From Bacteroidales bacterium (GTDB lineage: Bacteria; Bacteroidota; Bacteroidia; Bacteroidales; UBA932), in NCBI GenBank assembly GCA_017476575.1, contig JAFUZO010000035.1, positions 1 to 33,503 of the forward strand: a stretch of DNA of 33,503 bases, given 5' to 3'. The translations under genes were made by a program, and so were the position numbers. Positions 23,564 to 33,503 of this stretch are shown here, in pieces (within the stretch, counting starts at the first letter, position 1; the number at the start of each line of letters is the position of its first letter). A model generated the notes under the pieces. That model ran no database searches. It saw only the letters and a list, made by a program, of their open reading frames with translations, and was not told where the DNA came from.

Positions 23564-23872
23564 TCATTCCAAGAGCCCGGCGGTGCGGCTGACCGGGAGC
23601 GAGAAGGCAATGCCCTGGCTTTCGCTGCCGAGGCCGGCTTCCTTGTAGACGGCGCGGAGGACATCGTCTTTGATGGCGGCGGGAACGAGGATAAGCAGGA
23701 TTTCCTTCTCCGGCTGGATATGGATGTGGAAGAATTCCTCCGCTTCCGGGTTCGCGGTGCCGCGTCCGCGGATGATGGTCCCGCCCCGGGCACCGGCACC
23801 TTTGGCGGCATCCATCACTTTCTCCGAAAAACCTGCATTCACGATGCAGAACACCATTTCATAGCTGCTCAT
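23564..23872 (-). CDS. PII-like protein (second of two)
   Basis: This 102-residue cytoplasmic protein has the PII superfamily layout. A first strand and helix (VFCIVNAGFSEKVMDAAKGAGARGG) lead into a T-loop-like segment (TIIRGRGTANPEAEEFFHIHIQPEKE). The second beta-alpha unit begins ILLILVPAAIKDDVL, and a Gly-rich end follows (GIAFSLPVSRTAG). The uridylylated Tyr of classical GlnB is not evident. PII-like trimers sense nucleotides or small molecules and often gate a neighbouring membrane protein; here that would be the DUF1538 protein. One base separates it from the other PII-like gene. Confidence 0.82.
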   Translation of the reverse strand: MSSYEMVFCIVNAGFSEKVMDAAKGAGARGGTIIRGRGTANPEAEEFFHIHIQPEKEILLILVPAAIKDDVLRAVYKEAGLGSESQGIAFSLPVSRTAGLLE

Positions 23873-23873
23873 A

Positions 23874-24248
23874 TCATGCTTCCTCCTTTACAGTTCTTTT
23901 ATCATTGCTCAAAAATCCATATATCAAGGTTCCGATTACGCTGCTGAGCGGAATGAGGACGGCGATGCCCTTTCCGCCTTTGACCGTCGAGAACTTTTCG
24001 TCCAGCAGGTTTATCAGGTCTCCGGCCCTGTCCTCGCGCACGACGTTGAACAGGACGGTCTTCGAGGTCTCGGTCAGCCCCAGGTAGTTCAGGATTTCTG
24101 CTTGTGCCGTCCCCTTGGCTTGGACCGAGACCCGCAGGTTGGAATCACAGGACTGGATCAGGCTGGCGAAATAGGCTGCCTTTCCTGGGTCCACGATGGT
24201 GATGAGCAGTCCGAGTTTCATCGGGGCGATATTCCGGGTGGTTTCCAT
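23874..24248 (-). CDS. PII-like protein (first of two)
   Basis: This protein is 124 residues from the ATG at 24248, or 115 from the ATG at 24221, where the first strand MKLGLLITIVDPGKA begins. It has a PII-like beta-alpha-beta layout with the loop SVQAKGTAQAEILNYLGL, the second unit KTVLFNVVREDRAGDLINLLDEKF, and GGKGIAVLIPLSSVIG at the end. It differs clearly in sequence and loop length from the second PII-like protein, so the two are not a recent duplication. Three bases separate it from the DUF1538 gene. Probable role: a regulatory subunit of that membrane protein, perhaps as a mixed trimer. That is inference. Confidence 0.78.
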   Translation of the reverse strand: METTRNIAPMKLGLLITIVDPGKAAYFASLIQSCDSNLRVSVQAKGTAQAEILNYLGLTETSKTVLFNVVREDRAGDLINLLDEKFSTVKGGKGIAVLIPLSSVIGTLIYGFLSNDKRTVKEEA

Positions 24249-24251
24249 GGC

Positions 24252-25805
24252 TTACTCGAAATAGATGATCTGGTCGTCACCGGCCTGGAGGATGCGCCGC
24301 ATGGCCGCATTGTCGCGGACACGGACGCTCAGGACCGATTTGAAACCGAGGGTCTGGATCGTGATGAGCGGGGTCATGGCGACCATGGCGACCACGCCGA
24401 AGGCGGAATCCAGGACGGCGGATTCCCCTTGGAGAGACATGCAGGCGCCGATGGCAAGCGGGAGGATGAAACTGGACGTCAGCGGGCCGCTGGCCACCCC
24501 GCCGGAGTCGAAGGCGATAGCCGTATAGAGCTTCGGGACAAAGAAAGACAGTCCGAGCGACAGCAGGTAGCCGGGAAGCAGGTAGTACAGCAGGGAGAAA
24601 CCGAAATAGATGCGGATGACCGAAAGCCCGATGGAGACGCCGACGCCGACAGAGAGCGCCAGCATCATCTGCAACTTGGTGACTTCTCCGCCCGTGATGT
24701 CTTCCACCTGGTTGTTGAGGACATGGACGGCCGGCTCGGCGAGGACGACCACCATGCCGATCAGGAAGGAGAAGAGGATCAGCGTCGACGGATTGGAGGC
24801 GGCCAGCTGGACCCCGATCTTGTAGCCGACCGGCATGAAGCCCGTGGCGACCGCGGACAGGAACAGGACGAGGCCGATGAAGGTGTAGGCAATGCCGAAC
24901 AGGATCTGGATGATGCGGGCCTTCGGGAGTTTGAGGATGAGGACCTGCAGGATAAAGAAGAACAGGACGACCAGCAGCAGCGACTCGGCCACATCTTTCA
25001 TGGTATCCAGGAACAGCGTGCCCGGACCTTGCGAGAGGATGGCGCTCATCGAATAGTCTGGAACGGAGTAGGAGAGGTCGCCCCGGGCGGAAAGGGAAAG
25101 GATGAGGACGGCTGCAATCGGACCGATGGAGCACAGGGCGATGAGCCCGAAGCTGTTCTCGTTCGCGTTCCGTCCGCCGATGGTCATGGCGATGCCGACA
25201 CCGAGGGCCATGATGAACGGGACGGTGATCGGGCCGGTCGTCACGCCGCCGGAATCGAATGAGAGGGGCAGGAACGGACCTTTCCCGCTCTCGAAGAGCA
25301 GGGCGACAAGGGCGAAAAGGAGCATGTAAGAGAACATCAGGAGGCTGCCGAGGTCTTTTTGGAAGACGATCTTGGAGACGGCAAGCAGCAGGAACAGGCC
25401 GACTCCCAGCCCTACGGTGCCGATCAGCAGCGGACCGCTCATCACGGCACCGACCTGCCCGGCCAGGACCGCAAGGTCGGGCTCCGCGATGGTGATCAAA
25501 GTGCCCATGACGAAACAGACCGGGAGCAGGATACCGACCCGTTTGGATTGGGTCAGCCCTTCGCCGATGTACTGCCCCATCGGGGTCATGGCAAGGTCGG
25601 CGCCGAGGTTGAACAGGCCGATGCCGGCGACCAGCAGCAGGGCCGACACGATGAAGACCGCCAGTTCCCGCCCGGTGATCGTGACCAGGGGCGTCATGGC
25701 CAGTACGAGCACGATCAAGCTGACCGGAAGCACAGAGATCAGCGCCTCTTTCAACTTGACGGAGAGCGCGTGCCGCAATTCTTTATGTACTGTTTTATCT
25801 GCCAT
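24252..25805 (-). CDS. DUF1538 membrane protein, duplicated, probable transporter or channel
   Basis: This 517-residue integral membrane protein has about 12-14 hydrophobic segments in two homologous halves. The key repeat appears twice: FDSGGVTTGPITVPFIMALG in the first half and FDSGGVASGPLTSSFILPLA in the second. Each half also has an AEPDLAVL or AEPAVHVL segment and an ending of the type FGLIALCSIGPIA or FGVVAMVAMTPLI. This internal repeat is typical of DUF1538 proteins, which often sit beside PII-like genes. The substrate is unknown. It heads an operon with two PII-like genes and dinB and has its own near-leaderless promoter. Confidence 0.85.
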   Translation of the reverse strand: MADKTVHKELRHALSVKLKEALISVLPVSLIVLVLAMTPLVTITGRELAVFIVSALLLVAGIGLFNLGADLAMTPMGQYIGEGLTQSKRVGILLPVCFVMGTLITIAEPDLAVLAGQVGAVMSGPLLIGTVGLGVGLFLLLAVSKIVFQKDLGSLLMFSYMLLFALVALLFESGKGPFLPLSFDSGGVTTGPITVPFIMALGVGIAMTIGGRNANENSFGLIALCSIGPIAAVLILSLSARGDLSYSVPDYSMSAILSQGPGTLFLDTMKDVAESLLLVVLFFFILQVLILKLPKARIIQILFGIAYTFIGLVLFLSAVATGFMPVGYKIGVQLAASNPSTLILFSFLIGMVVVLAEPAVHVLNNQVEDITGGEVTKLQMMLALSVGVGVSIGLSVIRIYFGFSLLYYLLPGYLLSLGLSFFVPKLYTAIAFDSGGVASGPLTSSFILPLAIGACMSLQGESAVLDSAFGVVAMVAMTPLITIQTLGFKSVLSVRVRDNAAMRRILQAGDDQIIYFE

Positions 25806-25810
25806 GAGGC

Positions 25811-25841
25811 CAAAGATAGGGATTATTTGTCATTCTCCCAA
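25811..25841 (-). promoter_or_regulatory. promoter of the DUF1538 operon (leaderless)
   Basis: On the minus strand TTG (25841-25839, preceded by C), 20 bases, then TATCTTTG (25818-25811). The -7 box is exact and only five bases from the ATG at 25805. It overlaps the 3' end of the 58-residue partner gene, so the DUF1538 operon has a separate promoter even though umuC lies close upstream. Confidence 0.6.
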
Positions 25842-25999
25842 GTCTTTTCCCAGAGCTTCGCTGCCTGTTCGATCGTTTCCTCATAACCGGTGAGCGCGGC
25901 GAAGGGAGAGAACTGTGCGGCGCGGGCGGAGCGGGACATGCGGGGATGCCGGCTTGACGTGGGGTGGGGAAGTTCGATGATGTCTTCGTATCCGTTCAT
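25823..25999 (-). CDS. 58-residue partner protein of the Y-family polymerase
   Basis: This 58-residue protein overlaps the umuC stop by four bases (ATGA). It contains YEDIIELPHPTSSRHPRMS, then RAAQFSPFAALTGYE and a helical charged C-terminus. I recognise this motif set from small proteins encoded beside UmuC-type polymerases in Firmicutes, for which no function is established. A role linked to the polymerase is likely from the tight coupling. There is no signal peptide or membrane segment. Confidence 0.75.
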   Translation of the reverse strand: MNGYEDIIELPHPTSSRHPRMSRSARAAQFSPFAALTGYEETIEQAAKLWEKTWENDK

Positions 26000-27354
26000 G
26001 CCTTGTGTCCTCCGATCTGGTTGTTGCGTTGGCGGGTGGTTGCTCCGTCCTCGAAGTCCATCCCTTTGAGGATGGCATTCTTGCCGAAGCGGCGGCGGAT
26101 GGCGAGGATGGCCTCCTGTTGTTGCCGCTCCTTGGCGGAGGCTTCCGGGGCTTCGAAGAGGTCGAGCTGCGTCCCGGCGGCAGCCTCGTCGAGGACATGC
26201 GCTGCGACCACATAGATGCGGCGGACGGATAGCCGTGGGTCCACGATGTGGTCGTACAGGTTTATGACGGCGTCGGTGATCCGCCGGGTCGAAGAGGTAT
26301 GCCCTCCCAGGCCGGCGGAGCCGTGGGCCGGTTTCGGGACCGTGCGGCCGTACCAGTCCGTCTCCACCGGTCCGTCGTACGCCTGTTCTGCCTCGTAGCC
26401 GATGCTCAGGACCATCTGGTCGGTCACGAGCCGCTTCCCGACGAGATCCAGGACCAGCTGGTCTGTCATCTCCCGGACGACGAGCCGCCCCTTCTGGAAG
26501 TCGTAGGGTTCCTGGAGCACCTGGCCGCTGCTGATGCTGCTGTTCTCGGGCTTGTAGGCCTTGATGTCGGCGATGGTGCAGGGCTCCCAGCCCCAGGCAT
26601 GGTCGATGAGCAGTTCCGCATTGACCCCGAAGAGTTTGTACAAGGCCTCTTCGTTGCGGAGGGAGTACCGGGCGATGTCGCCCATCGTGTACAAGCCGAT
26701 GGCTTCCAGCCGGGCCGCGATGCCGTGCCCCACCCGCCAGAAGTCCCGCAGCGGCCGGTGGCTCCAGTACTTGCGGCGGTAGCTGGCCTCGTCGAGTTCT
26801 GCGATGCGCACCCCGTCGGCGTCCGCCGGGCTGTGTTTCGCCTCGATGTCCATGGCGACCTTCGCGAGGTAGAGGTTCGTGCCGATGCCGGCCGTTGCCG
26901 TGATGCCGGTCGTCGCGAGCACATCCCGGACCATGCGCAGGGCGAGTTCGTGGGCGGAGAGGCGGTACGTCTTCAGGTAGGCCGTGGCGTCGATGAAGAC
27001 CTCGTCGATGGAGTAGACGTGGATGTCCTCGGCGGACACATATTTCAGGTAGGTCCGGTAGATGGTAGCGCTGACCTCCATGTAGCGGGCCATCCGGGGT
27101 GGGGCGACGAGGAAGTCGACCGGCTGGCCGTCCTCGCGGCGGGCGAGTTGCTGCTTCACCTCGAAAAGCCGGGCCCGGCCCGGGATGCCGTAGGCCTTGA
27201 GGGCGGGGGAGACGGCCAGGCAGATGGTCTTGTCCGTGCGCGACTCGTCCGCCACGACCAGCCGCGCCGTGAGCGGGTCCAGCCCGCGCTCCACGCATTC
27301 CACCGATGCGTAGAACGACTTGAGATCGATCGCTATGTACTGTCTTTCCGCCAT
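25996..27354 (-). CDS. UmuC/UvrX-type Y-family DNA polymerase
   Basis: This 452-residue translesion polymerase starts MAERQYIAIDLKSFYASVEC, with catalytic Asp10. YSIDEVFIDAT provides the second acidic pair. GIGTNLYLAKVAMDI, then WRVGHGIAARLEAIGLYTMGDIA (a helix-hairpin-helix thumb), lead into the little finger. The beta-clamp motif QLDLFE is at residues 396-401. It resembles the UmuC-like enzymes of Firmicutes plasmids and phages more than the DinB in this window. The start at 27354 lies 16-19 bases behind a clear promoter. Earlier ATGs at 27627 onward run back through the promoter and were rejected. It is coupled to a 58-residue partner. Confidence 0.9.
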   Translation of the reverse strand: MAERQYIAIDLKSFYASVECVERGLDPLTARLVVADESRTDKTICLAVSPALKAYGIPGRARLFEVKQQLARREDGQPVDFLVAPPRMARYMEVSATIYRTYLKYVSAEDIHVYSIDEVFIDATAYLKTYRLSAHELALRMVRDVLATTGITATAGIGTNLYLAKVAMDIEAKHSPADADGVRIAELDEASYRRKYWSHRPLRDFWRVGHGIAARLEAIGLYTMGDIARYSLRNEEALYKLFGVNAELLIDHAWGWEPCTIADIKAYKPENSSISSGQVLQEPYDFQKGRLVVREMTDQLVLDLVGKRLVTDQMVLSIGYEAEQAYDGPVETDWYGRTVPKPAHGSAGLGGHTSSTRRITDAVINLYDHIVDPRLSVRRIYVVAAHVLDEAAAGTQLDLFEAPEASAKERQQQEAILAIRRRFGKNAILKGMDFEDGATTRQRNNQIGGHKA

Positions 27355-27373
27355 CTGCCAGGATTCCGGGTTG

Positions 27374-27405
27374 CAAAAATACGAAATCCGGACGGGTTTG
27401 GCAAA
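27374..27405 (-). promoter_or_regulatory. promoter of the umuC-type gene
   Basis: Minus-strand TTTG (27405-27402), 20 bases, then TATTTTTG (27381-27374): exact consensus elements with ideal spacing. The predicted leader is about 16 bases. No obvious LexA-type palindrome was seen around it, so SOS control is not supported by sequence. Confidence 0.7.
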
Positions 27406-27493
27406 ACCGCTTGTGCTGTCCTTCTGAGGGGGATCCTTGGGCCCCGTCGAGATATCCTCGCGGGAGGGGGCGGCGGTTCCATCTCGGGGATAG

Positions 27494-27682
27494 GCGGGGC
27501 TTTCCTGGGTCCTCCTGCTCAGGAAGCGGGAGAACTTCCGCCGGGCCTTCGACGGGTTCGACGTGGAGAAGGTCGCCGCGTATGATGCCGCCAAGGTGGA
27601 AAGCCTCCTCCAGGACGAGGGCATCATCTATTCCCACGACCCGGCTTGTTTCTGCTTCGAAAGGGACAAGGACCTCCTGTGA
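27494..27682 (+). pseudogene. remnant of DNA-3-methyladenine glycosylase I (tag)
   Basis: A 62-codon frame ending in TGA reads AGLSWVLLLRKRENFRRAF, then DGFDVEKVAAYDAAKVESLLQDEGI, then YSHDPACFCFERDKDLL. The first part matches the Tag core QAGLSW...LxKRENFRxAF and the downstream helix. The last part matches the Tag C-terminus (NDHxxxCF). The residues that normally lie between, roughly 90, are missing. The N-terminus, with the first zinc-binding Cys, is gone too: an in-frame TAG sits immediately upstream at 27491-27493. It is a decayed gene with at least two deletions, between umuC and gyrB. Upstream, 27406-27493 shows nothing recognisable. Confidence 0.75.
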
Positions 27683-27691
27683 CGCGCGTCT

Positions 27692-31783
<4,092 letters not shown>

Positions 31784-31789
31784 GGCTCC

Positions 31790-31821
31790 GTTGGTAGTCC
31801 GCACTTTTTTTACTAACTTTG
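31790..31821 (+). promoter_or_regulatory. promoter of tig
   Basis: GTTG (31790-31793), 20 bases, then TAACTTTG (31814-31821). The -7 box is exact and the -33 box is TTG with one mismatch. It predicts a start near 31825 and a leader of about 35 bases. It begins seven bases after the preceding stop codon. Confidence 0.65.
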
Positions 31822-31859
31822 CGCCCCTGTTCCAAGGATATTGATAATACGGATATAAC

Positions 31860-33176
31860 ATGAACATTGTAAAGAACCAGACCGATGCCCTGAACTACCA
31901 TGTCACCATCGAAATCGCTGCGGCCGACTATGCGGACGCACTCCGCAAGAGACTGAACGAATACCGCCGCCGTGCCGACATCAAGGGATTCCGCAAAGGG
32001 ATGGCCCCGCTCTCCCTCATCCAGCGTCTCTATGGCGACCAGGCCCTCTATGAAACGGTCAACAGCACCCTCTCCGACCAGCTCAACGGCTTCATCCGCG
32101 ACGAGAAGATCCGCGTCGTCGGCGAGCCGCTCCCGTCCGAGGACCAGCCGCAGCTCGACTGGAAGGCCGGTGCCGACTTCACCTTCAAGTTCGACATCGC
32201 CCAGACCCCCGAGATCGACTTCACCGTCGACAAGGAGGACAAGCTCCCATACTACGAGATCAATGTCACCGAAGCTGCCAAGAAGGCCCGCAAGGCCCAG
32301 CTGCTCCAGCAGTACGGCGCCCTCCAGGAAGGGGAGAAGGTCGGCGAGAACGACTATATCATCGCCGACATCGCCAACGAAGGCCACAGCGCCGAAGGAG
32401 TGTATGTCTCCATTTCCAATGTGGCCGAGATCGCCCGTCCCCTGTTCATCGGCAAGAAAGCCGGTGACCAGGTCACCCTCAACGTGGACGAGGCTTTCGA
32501 GAACGAGACCGACCGTGCTTCCATGCTCAAGGTGGACAAGGCCCGGCTCGCCTCCCTCGATCCGATGTTCACTTTCACCATCGTCAACGTCAAGACTTTC
32601 GTGGCCGCCGAGGAGAACCAGGAGACCTACGACAAGATCTTCGGCGAGGGCGTGGTCACCACTTCCGAGCAGTTCGACGAGAAGGTGGCCGAGCGCATCC
32701 GCGCCGACTACACCCAGGAAGCCAATTACCGCTTCGGCCGCGATGTCCAGGCCTATTTCGTGGACAAGGCCGCCATCGAGCTTCCCGAGGCCTTCCTCAA
32801 GCGCTGGCTCGTCTCTGCCAATGAAGGCAAGTTCACCGCCGAGCAGGTCGATGCCGAGTTCCCGGGCTTCATCAAAGACTTCAAGTGGCAGCTCACCCGC
32901 GGCTACCTGATGCAGAAGTTCGGCCTCAAGGTCGAGGACCATGACCTCCATGAGGCGGCCGAGGCCTATGTCGCCTACCAGTACGCCATGTACGGCATGG
33001 GCAACGTGCCGCAAGACTTGATCCACCAGGCCGCCCACGGCGTCCTTGAGGACGAGAATCAGGTCCGCCGCCTTGAAGAGCAGGTCGAGGACAACAAGAC
33101 CATCGCCGCCGTCCGCGAGGCCGTAACTCTCCAGACCAAGAAAATCTCCGAAGAGAAATTCCGCGAATTGAAGTAA
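31860..33176 (+). CDS. tig: trigger factor, ribosome-associated chaperone
   Basis: This 438-residue chaperone binds nascent chains at the ribosome. The N-terminal ribosome-binding domain has the signature GFRKGMAPLSLI (residues about 41-52). The middle part corresponds to the FKBP-like region (about 150-245) but is diverged, as usual in Bacteroidetes. The C-terminal helical arms follow (about 250-420). It has its own promoter and precedes clpP, an arrangement seen in many bacteria (tig-clpP-clpX). Confidence 0.9.
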   Translation: MNIVKNQTDALNYHVTIEIAAADYADALRKRLNEYRRRADIKGFRKGMAPLSLIQRLYGDQALYETVNSTLSDQLNGFIRDEKIRVVGEPLPSEDQPQLDWKAGADFTFKFDIAQTPEIDFTVDKEDKLPYYEINVTEAAKKARKAQLLQQYGALQEGEKVGENDYIIADIANEGHSAEGVYVSISNVAEIARPLFIGKKAGDQVTLNVDEAFENETDRASMLKVDKARLASLDPMFTFTIVNVKTFVAAEENQETYDKIFGEGVVTTSEQFDEKVAERIRADYTQEANYRFGRDVQAYFVDKAAIELPEAFLKRWLVSANEGKFTAEQVDAEFPGFIKDFKWQLTRGYLMQKFGLKVEDHDLHEAAEAYVAYQYAMYGMGNVPQDLIHQAAHGVLEDENQVRRLEEQVEDNKTIAAVREAVTLQTKKISEEKFRELK

Positions 33177-33188
33177 CCTGGAAATCAC

Positions 33189-33260
33189 CTGTCTCATTTT
33201 TGGAACGTGCCGCCCACGGCATATGAGTGGGAGGGGCCGAAGGTGGAAAAAATGAGACAG
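33189..33260. terminator. 13-bp inverted repeat between tig and clpP
   Basis: CTGTCTCATTTTT (33189-33201) and AAAAATGAGACAG (33248-33260) are perfect complements around a 46-base GC-rich loop. The loop can form smaller stems such as CCCAC with GTGGG. It begins 12 bases after the tig stop and is followed, after four bases, by a short T-run. It probably ends tig transcription, or at least separates tig from clpP. Confidence 0.5.
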
Positions 33261-33282
33261 ACGGTTTTTAAAGTTCCATGAC

Positions 33283-33503
33283 ATGAACGAATTCGAGAAA
33301 TTTGCAGCGAAGGACAGGGGCATCGGAATGATGACCCTGTCTCGTTATGCGTCCGCCGTGGACGCCTACATCAACCCGACCATCACCGAAGAACGCAAAC
33401 TGAACGTCGCCCAGATGGATGTGTTCAGCCGCCTCATGATGGAGCGCATCATCTTCCTGGGCGTCCCCATCGACGATGATGTGGCCAATATCGTCCAGGC
33501 CCA
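33283..33503 (+). CDS. clpP: ATP-dependent Clp protease proteolytic subunit, N-terminal part
   Basis: Only the first 73 codons are in the window. They read MNEFEKFAAKDRGIGMMTLSR, then YINPTITEERKLNVAQMDVFSRLMMERIIFLGVPIDDDVANIVQA. The motif FSRLMxxRIIFLGxxIDDxVANIxxAQ is the conserved start of ClpP, and the N-terminal extension is of the Bacteroidetes type. The catalytic Ser, His and Asp lie beyond the edge. It follows tig, as expected for the tig-clpP order. Confidence 0.9.
   Translation, partial: MNEFEKFAAKDRGIGMMTLSRYASAVDAYINPTITEERKLNVAQMDVFSRLMMERIIFLGVPIDDDVANIVQA

Noticed and set aside
27354..27405. LexA-type SOS operator at the umuC promoter
   Set aside because: No palindrome of the expected kind was visible near the -33 and -7 boxes.

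Overview
The window looks like a chromosomal stretch of a GC-rich member of the Bacteroidales. Promoters fit the Bacteroidetes pattern (TTTG, about 20 bases, then TAnnTTTG). The proteins are typical of the phylum: TonB-dependent receptor with an HMA partner, DPP IV-like S9 peptidase, DUF362 lipoprotein, SSS symporters, and Bacteroidetes-type trigger factor and ClpP. No tRNA, rRNA, insertion sequence, integrase or CRISPR array was seen. The species cannot be named from the sequence alone.

Positions 1-11580 hold a complete hexuronate catabolism locus. A LacI-type regulator, a 2-keto-3-deoxygluconate kinase (kdgK) and a KDPG aldolase (eda) come first. An IclR-type regulator then diverges from a tightly packed operon: mannonate dehydratase (uxuA), SSS symporter, RraA/HMG-aldolase-family enzyme, uronate isomerase (uxaC) and an SDR that is probably fructuronate reductase. 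A secreted GH115-type xylan alpha-glucuronidase follows. Together these release glucuronate, import it, and run glucuronate > fructuronate > mannonate > KDG > KDPG > pyruvate + glyceraldehyde-3-phosphate. Exactly midway between the iclR and uxuA promoters sits a paired palindrome, a strong operator candidate.

Positions 11520-22398 are a mixed region. It holds a TonB receptor with a small periplasmic HMA metal-binding protein, a DUF362 lipoprotein diverging from an MFS transporter, an aminotransferase overlapping a CoA-transferase, and a minus-strand operon of a small membrane protein, a DPP IV-like peptidase and a secreted carboxymuconolactone-decarboxylase/cupin fusion.

Positions 22399-27720 are the most unusual part. 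A DUF1538 membrane protein, two different PII-like proteins and a DinB-type polymerase form one operon. Just upstream is a UmuC-type Y-family polymerase with a 58-residue partner. dinB carries an in-frame TAA, after which its frame stays open for 38 codons that include a beta-clamp-binding motif. A 63-codon remnant of tag (3-methyladenine glycosylase I) lies between umuC and gyrB.

Positions 27751-33503 are housekeeping genes: gyrB, a 7TM-HD (PgpH-type) phosphodiesterase, trigger factor, and the start of clpP, cut by the window edge.

Three themes recur. Several -7 boxes lie only 5-8 bases before a start codon (probable leaderless mRNAs). Gene junctions often overlap by 4 or 8 bases. Long perfect inverted repeats without a good T-tract lie just after several stop codons.
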